A stretch of 38,035 bases of DNA from Thermoleophilales bacterium (lineage in GTDB: Bacteria; Actinomycetota; Thermoleophilia; Solirubrobacterales; 70-9), in the NCBI GenBank assembly GCA_020636955.1, contig JACJWY010000017.1, forward strand, positions 1 through 38,035. The letters run 5' to 3'. The notes beneath the pieces were generated by a model. The model was given only the letters and a program-made list of their open reading frames with translations. It was not told where the DNA came from and did no database searches. Positions 5,431 through 12,942 of the stretch are shown here, in pieces. The position numbers and the translations under genes were made by a program. Each line of letters begins with the position of its first letter. The stretch's first letter is position 1.

Positions 5431-7956
5431 GTGTTCAGGAGGGCAGGGGAAAACCGGGCGTCGCTATGGACGACGCTGCTGACAGCGGCCGCATTGTTCG
5501 GCATTTTGCTGTCGGCAAATGTCAATGACGCGACCGCGGCAAGCAAGTACCGCTCGGTCACGAGCGGACCGGCCAAGGTCGTGATCGGGACCGGAAAATG
5601 GTCCTTCGGCTTCCGCGACAAACGGAGCAAACCTGTCCTGCAGGAGCAGCCCGGAACCAGCAAGGGCCCGATCGGCCGGCTCGGCTTCGAAGTTGACGGT
5701 TCCTGGAAACATGCGACCAAGACCATCAAGAGCTGGAAGAACGGCAACAGCCGCTTCTTCCGGGTCGCGACCACCGACCCGACCCGAAAGCTTGACGTAC
5801 AGGTGACCCCGGCCGATCACGGCTCGGTTCAGATGACCGCTTCGATTGCCAATTCGATGATCGGCGTCGAAGCGATCGGCATGTCCTTCAAGGCCCCGAA
5901 GAGCGAGCGCTACCTCGGCTTCGGCGAACGCTCCAACGGCGTCAACCAGCGCGGCAACGTGGTCGAAAGCTGGGTCGGTGAAGGCCCCTACCAGACCACC
6001 GAATACCCGGCGATCGAGCACTTCGTGCCGGCCTGGGGCATGCGCCGCCGCGCCGATGACACCTACTTCCCGATGCCCTGGCTGCTTTCAACCTCCGGCT
6101 ACGGGGTGCTGGTCGAAAACTCCGAACCGAGCTACTTCCACCTCGGCACCGACAACAAGAACGCCTGGCGGGTTGAACTGCGTCGGACCGTGGACGGCCT
6201 CGCCCAGCAGCCGGATGACCGGCCCGCGCCGCGGTCGATTTCGCTCCGGTTCTTCCCCGGTCCGAAGCCGGCCGATGTGCTCAGGCGGATGAGCGGCGCG
6301 CTCGGCCGCCAGCCCTCCCCCGCCCCGTTCTTCTTCGGGCCGTGGCTTCAGACCAACGAATCCGACAGCGACAGCGTCGACATGATCAGAAACGGCGACC
6401 TGCCGACCTCGGTCTACCAGACCTACCTGCATTACCTGCCCTGCGCCGGCCAGCGCGGCCAGGAGCAGGGACAGATCGACCGCACCGCCCTGATCCACGA
6501 GGCGGGCCTGGCGATCACCACCTACTTCAACCCGATGATCTGCACCAAGCTCGACAGCTTCGCCGGGCTCGGTGCCTCCGGCCAGCTCACCCTGAACCGG
6601 GAAGGCAACCCCTACGAGTACGACTACCTGAGCTACCACGTCGGCCAGTTCGATTTCACCTCCGAGGCCGCTCGGGATTCCTACGGCGAGCTGCTCCGGG
6701 AAGCGCTCGGCCACGGTTACGACGGGTGGATGGAGGACTTCGGCGAATACATGCCGCCGGACGGCGTTTCTTCCGACGGCACCCCCGGGATGGTCGAGCA
6801 CAACCGCTACCCGCTGCAGTACCACTGCGCCGCCTACGACCAGACCAAGAGCCACCTGCGGCCGGTGCTGCGCTTCACCCGCTCCGGCTACACCGGTTCG
6901 GCCGCCTGCTCGCCGGTGGTCTGGGGCGGTGACCCCTCGACCAGCTGGGATTACGACGGCCTGCGCGACTCGATCCGAAACGGCCTGACCATGGGCCTCT
7001 CCGGGGTCGGCGTCTGGGGTTCCGACATCGGCGGCTTCTTCTCGATCGTCGCCCCCAGGCTTTCGCCGGAGCTTTTGACCCGCTGGCTCCAGTTCGGCGC
7101 CTTCTCCGGGGTGATGCGAAACGAAACCGACGGCCTCGGCAAGTCCCGGCCGCAGGTGACCGACCCGGACCTGGTCGAAAACTGGCGCCGCTACTCGAAG
7201 CTCCGCACCCAGCTTTACCCGTATGTGAGAGGGGCCGCCGTCGAATACCGGAAGAGCGGCCTGCCGATGATGCGGGCGATGGTGCTCGACTACCCGAATG
7301 ACAGCACCGCGGCCGGCCTCGAAGACCAGTACATGTTCGGCGACGACCTGCTGGTCGCGCCGGTGATCCAGGAAGGCCAGACCAGCCGAAAGGTTTATCT
7401 GCCGAAGGGCAAGTGGATCGACTTCTGGCGGAGCTTCGGTTACGACGAAACGAGCGGTGCCTTTGATCTGACCGGCCTTGCGACCAAAAACGGTGGCGGT
7501 TGGCGGAACCTGCCGGCTCCGATCGATCAGGTGCCGTTGCTGATCCGGGCCGGCGCGGCGATCACCGCGATCGCGCCGGATGTCGACACCCTGAGCCCCT
7601 TCGGCACCGACGATACCTCGATCATCCACCTGGAAGACCGCACCACCCGCACCGTCTTCGCCTTCCCCCGCGGCACCAGCAGCAGCCGCTTCGAGCAAAA
7701 GGGCACGGTCGAGATGTCGGAAGGTCGCGGGGAACTGAGCGTCAGGGCCGATGACGTAACCGCCCGCAACTGGACCTTCAAGGTCGCGACCGGCGCGATG
7801 AAGAAACCGATCACGCCGCGCTGCGTGAAGCTCGGCGGCAAGCCGCTGGCCGCTTCAAGCTGGCAGTGGAATGTCGGCCTCCTGACGGTCACGGTACCCG
7901 GCAAGAGAAAGCAGCCGAAGCTCCGGATCTCCGCCAGCGCCCGCGCCTGCGGCTGA
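5431..7956 (+). CDS. Secreted glycoside hydrolase family 31
   Basis: The 841-residue product begins with a signal peptide (hydrophobic LWTTLLTAAALFGILLSA, cleavage near DATAAS, about residue 37). A GH31 N-terminal beta domain (YLGFGERSNGVNQRG) precedes the (beta/alpha)8 domain. DGWMEDFGEYMP holds the predicted nucleophile D436, VVWGGDPSTSWDYDG the predicted acid/base D501, and VGVWGSDIGGFFS the conserved sugar-binding Asp (D532). C-terminal beta domains follow. GH31 enzymes are retaining alpha-glycosidases. The DFGEY variant occurs in the sulfoquinovosidase branch, but the QDWxGxR-type segment that I recall for sulfosugar recognition is not seen, so the substrate is left open. TATATT at 5417-5422 could be its -10 element. 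Confidence 0.9.
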   Translation: MFRRAGENRASLWTTLLTAAALFGILLSANVNDATAASKYRSVTSGPAKVVIGTGKWSFGFRDKRSKPVLQEQPGTSKGPIGRLGFEVDGSWKHATKTIKSWKNGNSRFFRVATTDPTRKLDVQVTPADHGSVQMTASIANSMIGVEAIGMSFKAPKSERYLGFGERSNGVNQRGNVVESWVGEGPYQTTEYPAIEHFVPAWGMRRRADDTYFPMPWLLSTSGYGVLVENSEPSYFHLGTDNKNAWRVELRRTVDGLAQQPDDRPAPRSISLRFFPGPKPADVLRRMSGALGRQPSPAPFFFGPWLQTNESDSDSVDMIRNGDLPTSVYQTYLHYLPCAGQRGQEQGQIDRTALIHEAGLAITTYFNPMICTKLDSFAGLGASGQLTLNREGNPYEYDYLSYHVGQFDFTSEAARDSYGELLREALGHGYDGWMEDFGEYMPPDGVSSDGTPGMVEHNRYPLQYHCAAYDQTKSHLRPVLRFTRSGYTGSAACSPVVWGGDPSTSWDYDGLRDSIRNGLTMGLSGVGVWGSDIGGFFSIVAPRLSPELLTRWLQFGAFSGVMRNETDGLGKSRPQVTDPDLVENWRRYSKLRTQLYPYVRGAAVEYRKSGLPMMRAMVLDYPNDSTAAGLEDQYMFGDDLLVAPVIQEGQTSRKVYLPKGKWIDFWRSFGYDETSGAFDLTGLATKNGGGWRNLPAPIDQVPLLIRAGAAITAIAPDVDTLSPFGTDDTSIIHLEDRTTRTVFAFPRGTSSSRFEQKGTVEMSEGRGELSVRADDVTARNWTFKVATGAMKKPITPRCVKLGGKPLAASSWQWNVGLLTVTVPGKRKQPKLRISASARACG

Positions 7957-7958
7957 GT

Positions 7959-8273
7959 TCAGCGCAGGCGCTGCCCGGCTTCCAGTTCGCGCTGGAAGTC
8001 GGCGAGTATCTGCTCGCGAATCGATTCGATCAGGCCTGCTGCGCGCCAGAGGTTTGCGGCTGACTCTTCTTCGGCCAGGGCGGGAACGATCAGATGGCAG
8101 AAGCGGCTGATTACCACCTCCTCTTCCGAGCGGTCCGGGAAGTCCTTCTCATCCACCCTTTCGACAAGGATGTCGCCGATGTAGGTGAGGATCCGGCCCG
8201 AGCGGAGCAGCTCGACGACCAGTGCGCAAGCTGCCAGTTCGGTTTCGGAGGGTTCGCCCTTTTCGTTTTCCAT
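7959..8273 (-). CDS. Unrecognised 104-residue acidic protein
   Basis: The product is acidic and mostly helical (TELAACALVVELLRSGRILT, ALAEEESAANLWRAAGLIES, REQILADFQRELEAGQ), without signal peptide or membrane helix. No family recognised. It converges on the glycoside hydrolase with only 2 nt between the stops. Its ATG lies inside one arm of a 15-bp perfect hairpin (8266-8300) and has no Shine-Dalgarno sequence, so initiation could be limited by RNA structure. The esterase gene lies upstream on the same strand. Confidence 0.6.
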   Translation of the reverse strand: MENEKGEPSETELAACALVVELLRSGRILTYIGDILVERVDEKDFPDRSEEEVVISRFCHLIVPALAEEESAANLWRAAGLIESIREQILADFQRELEAGQRLR

Positions 8274-8300
8274 GCCGGTCTAAGTGACCGGCATGGAAAA
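8266..8300 (-). terminator. Perfect 15-bp hairpin after the esterase gene, enclosing a start codon
   Basis: TTTTCCATGCCGGTC at 8266-8280 is the exact reverse complement of 8286-8300, with a 5-nt loop. It starts 11 nt past the esterase stop (8312) and includes the ATG of the 104-residue gene (8271-8273). It lacks a clear U tract, as in the I-shaped terminators reported for actinobacteria. It may act as a terminator, a translational switch, or both. Confidence 0.6.
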
Positions 8301-8311
8301 CTCGCCCCCGC

Positions 8312-9634
8312 TCAGGTCTGCGGTTCGATGTTCACCGTGATCGTCCGGTAGTCGCTCGGCGCGAAGAGGGTGTAGGCCTGGATCCAGTGCGGCGAGCCGA
8401 GATTCACGTTGAAGTGAATCCTGCCGTCGGCGTCCGGGGCAACCCCCACCCCGTTCACGTTGACGAGGTCGTAGTCACCGTAGATCGGCGGGCTAATCAC
8501 GGATGTGGTGCCCGAGCCCTTCAGGGTGAGGGTGTTCTCCCCACCCCAGACCCGCATAAACTCGACCGCTCTCCTCAGGTCGGCCTTGATGCTCCAGCCC
8601 CAGATGTCGAAGTCGCTCTCGATCGTCTTGTAGTCGAAGGTGGCCGGGTCGGGTGCGGGGTTGGCGAAGTTGCCTTCAAAGACAGCCATCGTGGCAAGCA
8701 GCTCCCGGGTGAAGTTCTCCCGGGTGTGACAGCCGGCTCCGTAGTCCTTCCAGAGGTGATCGACCCCGAGCGAGTCGAGCTTCGCATTGAAGCTGACCGA
8801 GCCCTGGTAGACGCCGGCCTCGACGACGCAGGAAACGTAGTCATCGATCGTGTCGCCTTCCCCGATCGAGGTGTTGATGTTTCCGTTCGCGGTCCGCACC
8901 TGGACGTCCATGCCGCGGAGGTTCGAAGCCAGGTCGGTCGGGTTCTTGCCGTGCCAGCGCACCGCCTGGGTCAGCCAGTTGCCGTTGACCGCGTTGATCC
9001 TGCCCCCGTCAAAGGTCGAGGTAAGCGAAAGCGACGCGGAGATCAGCGGCAGGTTGCTGTCCACGGCCCCCGACATGGTCGCCGCCGAACCGAACAGATC
9101 GGGATGGCGGGCGGCCAGCGACATCGAGCCGTAGCCGCCCATCGAAATGCCCATGATTGCCCGGTGTGCCCGGTCTCCTTCGGTCCGGTAGCGGGCGTCT
9201 ATCAACGGGATCAGCTGGTCGATCACGAAGGTCTCGTACTTCGGAGCGCCGCCCTCGCCGAAGTTGTACCAGTCACTCCACCAGCCACTGTTTCCGTCCG
9301 GCGAGACGACGATCGACGGGTAATCCGCGGTCAGCGACTCGCCACGCAGGACCTTGGCGAAGGAGTCGTAATTGTTCTGCACCCCGGCGAGCGAATAGGT
9401 GACCGGCCAGCGCCGGTCCGGATCGTCGTCATAGCCGGTGGGCAGGAATACGTGGAGCTTGGTCGGTTCGGTGAAGGCGTCGGTGTCAACGGTCAGCTCG
9501 TGAAGCCTCGCGGACTTGGCGACATCGTTGGTGACGACCGCATCAGCGGCGGCCGCACCGGCCAGATACCCCGAGACGATCGCCGCCGCGATCAGCGAAA
9601 ACACTGCAGACATCAGGAACCTCAACCGAACCAT
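8312..9634 (-). CDS. Secreted esterase of the antigen 85 / esterase D family
   Basis: The 440-residue product starts with a signal peptide (FLMSAVFSLIAAAIVSGYLA, then AGAAAADA). The alpha/beta-hydrolase body carries TKLHVFLPTGYDDDPDRRWP, an oxyanion-side SLAGVQNNYDSFAKV, GWWSDWYNFGEGG and the nucleophile elbow MGISMGGYGSM with S164; GVDHLWKDYG probably supplies the catalytic His. This is the PF00756 pattern shared by mycolyltransferases and feruloyl/S-formylglutathione esterases. An additional C-terminal beta-rich domain of about 90 residues follows. The start has a strong ribosome site (GAGGAGGAGAG). It probably acts on an ester outside the membrane; the substrate is unknown. Downstream lies the 8266-8300 hairpin. 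Confidence 0.85.
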   Translation of the reverse strand: MVRLRFLMSAVFSLIAAAIVSGYLAGAAAADAVVTNDVAKSARLHELTVDTDAFTEPTKLHVFLPTGYDDDPDRRWPVTYSLAGVQNNYDSFAKVLRGESLTADYPSIVVSPDGNSGWWSDWYNFGEGGAPKYETFVIDQLIPLIDARYRTEGDRAHRAIMGISMGGYGSMSLAARHPDLFGSAATMSGAVDSNLPLISASLSLTSTFDGGRINAVNGNWLTQAVRWHGKNPTDLASNLRGMDVQVRTANGNINTSIGEGDTIDDYVSCVVEAGVYQGSVSFNAKLDSLGVDHLWKDYGAGCHTRENFTRELLATMAVFEGNFANPAPDPATFDYKTIESDFDIWGWSIKADLRRAVEFMRVWGGENTLTLKGSGTTSVISPPIYGDYDLVNVNGVGVAPDADGRIHFNVNLGSPHWIQAYTLFAPSDYRTITVNIEPQT

Positions 9635-9784
9635 GACTGCTCTCCTCCTCGTCGATCACCTGCCTTATCCGCAAGCTAGCACATATCTACAACTCTGCAG
9701 AGATTTTTCAGACAACAATCGGTTGCGGCGTCAAGAGAGCCGTTCGATCCCTGTCGGCCGCCGGGTTCGAAACAGGCCGGAAGT

Positions 9785-10243
9785 TCAGGGACCGAATCGC
9801 GAGCGCAGCCTGCGGTGCCGGTGCCGGAAGAAAGCCCGCACCCCGACTTTGGCCAGGGGGTCGAGAAAAGCGGGCCGCCAGCACCAGCCGAGGCGGTCGG
9901 TGATGACCGATCCCTCGCCATCGGGCTCGATCGTTCGCTCGTGCTGCCAAAGCAGGAACGGCAGCATCCTGGTCTGCTCGAGGAACCCCCGCCCCTGCTC
10001 CAGTTGTTTGAGTTGGAGCGGGTAGTGGCCGAGTGGCAAGCCGAACGGTCCGCGGATCTTCAGGTCGAGCACCGGGCCGGAAGCCGCCCGGCCGAGCAGA
10101 TCGATCCCCTCCGGCACGATGAACCTCAGCCAGGGTCCCATCTCGTAGTTGACACCCTCGGCGGAGGCGACACTCCCCCACAGATCAGCCGTCCCGACCC
10201 CCAGCCTGGTCCGAACGGTGATCTGTGGGGAAATCCCGGTCAT
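9785..10243 (-). CDS. SRPBCC-superfamily ligand-binding protein
   Basis: The 152-residue product shows the START/Bet v1-like pattern of actinobacterial SRPBCC proteins: VASAEGVNYEMGPWLRFIVP near the N-terminus, LPLGHYPLQLKQLEQGRGFL in the middle, LWQHERTIEPDGEGSVITDR as the long strand pair and AFFRHRHRRLRSRFG at the C-terminus. Such proteins form a hydrophobic cavity for lipids or aromatic compounds; the ligand is unknown. It starts 39 nt after the stop of the ARPP-1 gene on the same strand, so co-transcription is likely. Confidence 0.8.
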   Translation of the reverse strand: MTGISPQITVRTRLGVGTADLWGSVASAEGVNYEMGPWLRFIVPEGIDLLGRAASGPVLDLKIRGPFGLPLGHYPLQLKQLEQGRGFLEQTRMLPFLLWQHERTIEPDGEGSVITDRLGWCWRPAFLDPLAKVGVRAFFRHRHRRLRSRFGP

Positions 10244-10282
10244 GGGCTGATTTTGAACCAGCCTCCCGACCTTTGCTTGCGC

Positions 10283-11317
10283 CTAGCTGTCGCGGCGTTG
10301 CGAGGGCCGGCGGATCCGGGTCCGGCGCTGGGCGACTGGACGCGCGTCATTGCCGCGGTCCCGGTCGCTCTGACGCTCGGCCGGGAAGACCGAGAACTGG
10401 ATCAGCTCCTCGCCCGAGATGAGGCCGGCCCCGACCAGGGTCGCCTCCTCGAAGCGGAAGTCGCGACCCATGCCGATCCCGTCACCTTCGAGGATTCGGG
10501 TCGAGGTGGCGTGATCGATGAACTCCCGGGCAGTCTCGGCGGAGACATCGGCTTCCCGTGCGCCGGAGGCGAGTGCATCCAGCGCGTAGCCGTGAAGCAG
10601 CGGCAGGAAGAGCTCCTCGAAAACCTCGGGCCGGCTGACCAGGTCGGCGGCGATGATCTCGTCACCGGCCGCGGCGATCATGCCGACCTGGCCGGGCTGG
10701 AGCTCGATCGACCGGACCATCCGTCGCAGCTGCTCGCCCCGGCTGACGTGGACATCGTTGAGAGACTCGGTCGGGGAACTCACGCCAACCTCCCGGGCGC
10801 GTTCGCTGACCTCCATCCAGACCTCGGACTGATCGGCACGGGCCTCCTGGCCGGCCATCCTGGCCCGGTGTGACTGCCGGACCTTGGAGCCGCGAAGCCG
10901 GGGGTCGGCGGTCTGAGGTGAGGACGCGAATGCCTCGCCATGCCGCATTCCGTCCCAGCGGCCCGCCTCGACGCAGCTGACCGGCACCGTGATCCGGGCA
11001 CCGGAAGGGATCAGCACCGAGATGTCGAAGGTGCGGTTCTGCCGGGCGCCGAGAACCTCCTCGCCTTCGAAGACGAGCACGTTGTGGCGGCCGGGGTTCT
11101 CGACCACCAGGTCCCGGACCGACGCTCCGCCGGGAAGTTCCTTGACGGTCAGGTTCCCGTTTTCGATCGCATCCTTGAGTGACACGTAGGGGATCCCGGG
11201 GTCTGGCCCGAAGACGGGGAAGATGGTGAGCGGGCCAGAGGTGATCGGCTCGCCCACGGTCAGGGGCTGACTCAGGTACTGATCGATGCTGACGGGTACT
11301 GTGGATTGTTCGCTCAC
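10283..11317 (-). CDS. ARPP-1 domain protein
   Basis: The GTG at 11317 is supported by AGGAGG six nt upstream. The 344-residue soluble product reads GPLTIFPVFG, YVSLKDAIENGNLTVKEL, NVLVFEGEEVLGARQNRTFD, and SGARITVPVSCVEAGRW, followed by the basic MRHGEAFASSPQTADPRLRG region. This matches what I know as the ARPP-1 family, found with ADP-ribosylglycohydrolase and rhodanese-phosphatase genes. The biochemical role of the domain is not established as far as I know. The last 30 residues are Arg-rich and low in complexity. An SRPBCC gene follows in the same direction; no ADP-ribose enzyme is adjacent here. Confidence 0.75.
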   Translation of the reverse strand: MSEQSTVPVSIDQYLSQPLTVGEPITSGPLTIFPVFGPDPGIPYVSLKDAIENGNLTVKELPGGASVRDLVVENPGRHNVLVFEGEEVLGARQNRTFDISVLIPSGARITVPVSCVEAGRWDGMRHGEAFASSPQTADPRLRGSKVRQSHRARMAGQEARADQSEVWMEVSERAREVGVSSPTESLNDVHVSRGEQLRRMVRSIELQPGQVGMIAAAGDEIIAADLVSRPEVFEELFLPLLHGYALDALASGAREADVSAETAREFIDHATSTRILEGDGIGMGRDFRFEEATLVGAGLISGEELIQFSVFPAERQSDRDRGNDARPVAQRRTRIRRPSQRRDS

Positions 11318-11380
11318 GGGCTTCCTCCTTGTTCGGTTGAACGAAGGGTCGGCGCAAAGGGCCCGTTTCTGACAGACGGT

Positions 11381-11791
11381 TCAGCCGAAGGGGTTGAAGC
11401 AGGGAACGCCGGTCCGCTCGATATCCCGGGTGTTCCGTGTGACCAGCGTGAGGTTCCTGACCAGCGCTGTGGCCGCCATCAGTGCGTCGACAGCCGGAGG
11501 CGGATCGGACTCGCTCAACTTGCCCCACCTTTCCGCGATCTCCTCGTCGATCGGAATGACCCTTCCCGCGAACTGCCTTCGGGTGTCGGACAGCCAGGTA
11601 TTAAGTGCCTGGCCCGAGCCTGGCACCCGTTGCTCCAGACGATCGACACCCTTCCGGATTTCACCGATGACCAGGACGCTGAGAAAGAACCCCTGATCGC
11701 GATTCGCCCTGGCCCAATCGACAACACGCTGGTCGGCCCTCTCGCCCTTGCGCAGCTCCGACACAACGTTGGTGTCGAGCAGAAAACTCAA
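11381..11791 (-). CDS. FitB/VapC-type PIN-domain toxin
   Basis: The 136-residue product has D6 (MSFLLDTNVVSEL), E44 (VLVIGEIRKGV), D102 (AVDALMAATAL) and the C-terminal TRNTRDIERTGV with N120 and D123, the complete acidic set of FitB-like PIN nucleases, plus the FNPF ending typical of this subgroup. It is predicted to be a Mg2+-dependent RNase inhibited by the preceding antitoxin. Its ATG overlaps the antitoxin stop by 4 nt. The ARPP-1 gene follows after 63 nt with its own ribosome site. Confidence 0.92.
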   Translation of the reverse strand: MSFLLDTNVVSELRKGERADQRVVDWARANRDQGFFLSVLVIGEIRKGVDRLEQRVPGSGQALNTWLSDTRRQFAGRVIPIDEEIAERWGKLSESDPPPAVDALMAATALVRNLTLVTRNTRDIERTGVPCFNPFG

Positions 11792-12018
11792 AGCTCGACT
11801 TCACGGGGAAATTCGCGAGGACGCTCGAAGTCAGAGTCCTCACCAACGTCCGGCATCGACATCAGGAAATCGGCGAATTCGCGGTTCTCATTGAGAACGA
11901 GGGCCTCCTGAAGGATCCGCCGGTGCTCCTCTTCGGCCGAAACACCGTTCTCGGCAGCCCGCATTTTGAGCTTGCGGACGAGTTCTGGATCCAATCCTCT
12001 GACCAGCAGTTGCGCCAT
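11788..12018 (-). CDS. FitA-type ribbon-helix-helix antitoxin
   Basis: The start is placed at ATG 12018, which gives MAQLLVRGLDPELVRKLKMR then AAENGVSAEEEHRRILQEAL, the ribbon-helix-helix fold of FitA/VapB antitoxins. An upstream ATG at 12063 would add 15 residues read across the tandem repeat and is rejected. The 76-residue product ends in an acidic, Phe/Pro-containing tail (FADFLMSMPDVGEDSDFE) that normally fills the toxin active site. Tandem ATTGATAGC repeats just upstream are the probable autoregulatory operator. Confidence 0.88.
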   Translation of the reverse strand: MAQLLVRGLDPELVRKLKMRAAENGVSAEEEHRRILQEALVLNENREFADFLMSMPDVGEDSDFERPREFPREVEL

Positions 12019-12020
12019 GC

Positions 12021-12040
12021 TGCTATCAATGCTATCAATG
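12021..12040 (-). promoter_or_regulatory. Tandem 9-bp repeat upstream of fitA-like gene
   Basis: GCTATCAAT is repeated without a gap at 12022-12030 and 12031-12039, immediately before the ATG at 12018. Read on the transcribed strand this is ATTGATAGC twice. Ribbon-helix-helix antitoxins commonly bind short direct or inverted repeats at their promoter, so this is a likely operator. Confidence 0.5.
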
Positions 12041-12123
12041 TTTTTTATCGCTTCGGCCACCATGGAAAGCTAAGCGACCAGGCGCCGATTCTCTCCCCTT
12101 ACCGGCCGAACGGGCCGGGGCAC

Positions 12124-12942
12124 TCAGCGATCGGCGAAGCGCTCGTAGAGGCCCGGCAGGATCCGGTTCAGGTGGTGGTATTCCTCGGAGCAGTGGATCA
12201 GCAGGGTCCGGCCGACCTGGGCGGGCACTGCTGCCTTGCGGACCAGGCTGCGGGAGAGCAATGACTCGAGCGGACCGGTAACGACCGCCGTCGGACCGGG
12301 CAACCGGGGCGAGACCCGGTCGGCGATCCAGAAATGGCTGCGAAGCTTGAGGCCCTCGCCGTCCCTAAGAAAGACATGTGCCATGAAGGTGTGTTCGACC
12401 ATGCGGTCGCCGACCCGGCCACAGACGATCGTCGCCACCGCCTCGTCCTCGAGGTAATCGTCGACGAAGCCGAACTCGCGGGGCGAGGTGAAATCGATGC
12501 GGATCGAGGCGGGGCCGTCACCGACATCCTCGACCGGGAAGTTGGTCACTCCCCAGAAGGGCTTTGCTCCCGATTGCGCTGCCGCGGTCTGGCCGTTGGA
12601 GAAATGGGCGGGGGGATGCCATACCCGGTAGCGCTCGCTGCGGCGCGAATGCCAGTCGAACCACCATTCGATCATTTCGCGGTTTACGTCCGGCATCGGC
12701 GTTTCGGCCGAAATCCTCACGCTCAAATCCGGCATCCGGGCCCAGTAGTCGGGGTGCTCGAGCGGGGCCGGGTCGCAGAGCCGGTCGACCTGCTCCCGCG
12801 GCAGCGTCAGTTCCGGTTCGAGCGGGCCGTATTGCGCGGCCAGGAGCACCTCCAGCGGGGCCGGCTCCACCTTGAGCCGGATCAGCTCGGCCAGATAATC
12901 CGCCTCGCCGGGCTGCGGGCGCTCCTGCGGCAGCGGCTTCAC
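12124..12942 (-). CDS. PhlG-like (DAPG hydrolase family) carbon-carbon hydrolase, copy 1
   Basis: The 272-residue product resembles 2,4-diacetylphloroglucinol hydrolase PhlG, a zinc enzyme that removes an acetyl group from a phenolic ring by C-C hydrolysis. Family-like segments are REMIEWWFDWHSRRSERYRV, WHPPAHF (H113), WGVTNFPVEDVGDG, FTSPREFGF and the C-terminal IHCSEEYHHL, where H250 and E254 show the H-x3-E spacing of the PhlG zinc site. The start is GTG 12942, whose GTGA overlaps the TGA of the flavin oxidase gene, indicating coupling; the frame continues upstream only as a shadow of that gene. A paralogue lies at 14890-15726. The substrate is unknown. Confidence 0.8.
   Translation of the reverse strand: MKPLPQERPQPGEADYLAELIRLKVEPAPLEVLLAAQYGPLEPELTLPREQVDRLCDPAPLEHPDYWARMPDLSVRISAETPMPDVNREMIEWWFDWHSRRSERYRVWHPPAHFSNGQTAAAQSGAKPFWGVTNFPVEDVGDGPASIRIDFTSPREFGFVDDYLEDEAVATIVCGRVGDRMVEHTFMAHVFLRDGEGLKLRSHFWIADRVSPRLPGPTAVVTGPLESLLSRSLVRKAAVPAQVGRTLLIHCSEEYHHLNRILPGLYERFADR

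Noticed and set aside
6088..7698. A 536-codon open frame on the reverse strand within the GH31 gene
   Set aside because: It is antisense to a clear GH31 gene; the product is Val/Gly/Ala-rich with no domain and arises from high-G+C codon bias.
8387..9679. A 430-codon forward frame opposite the esterase gene
   Set aside because: It is a shadow of the esterase, which has a signal peptide and an intact nucleophile motif.
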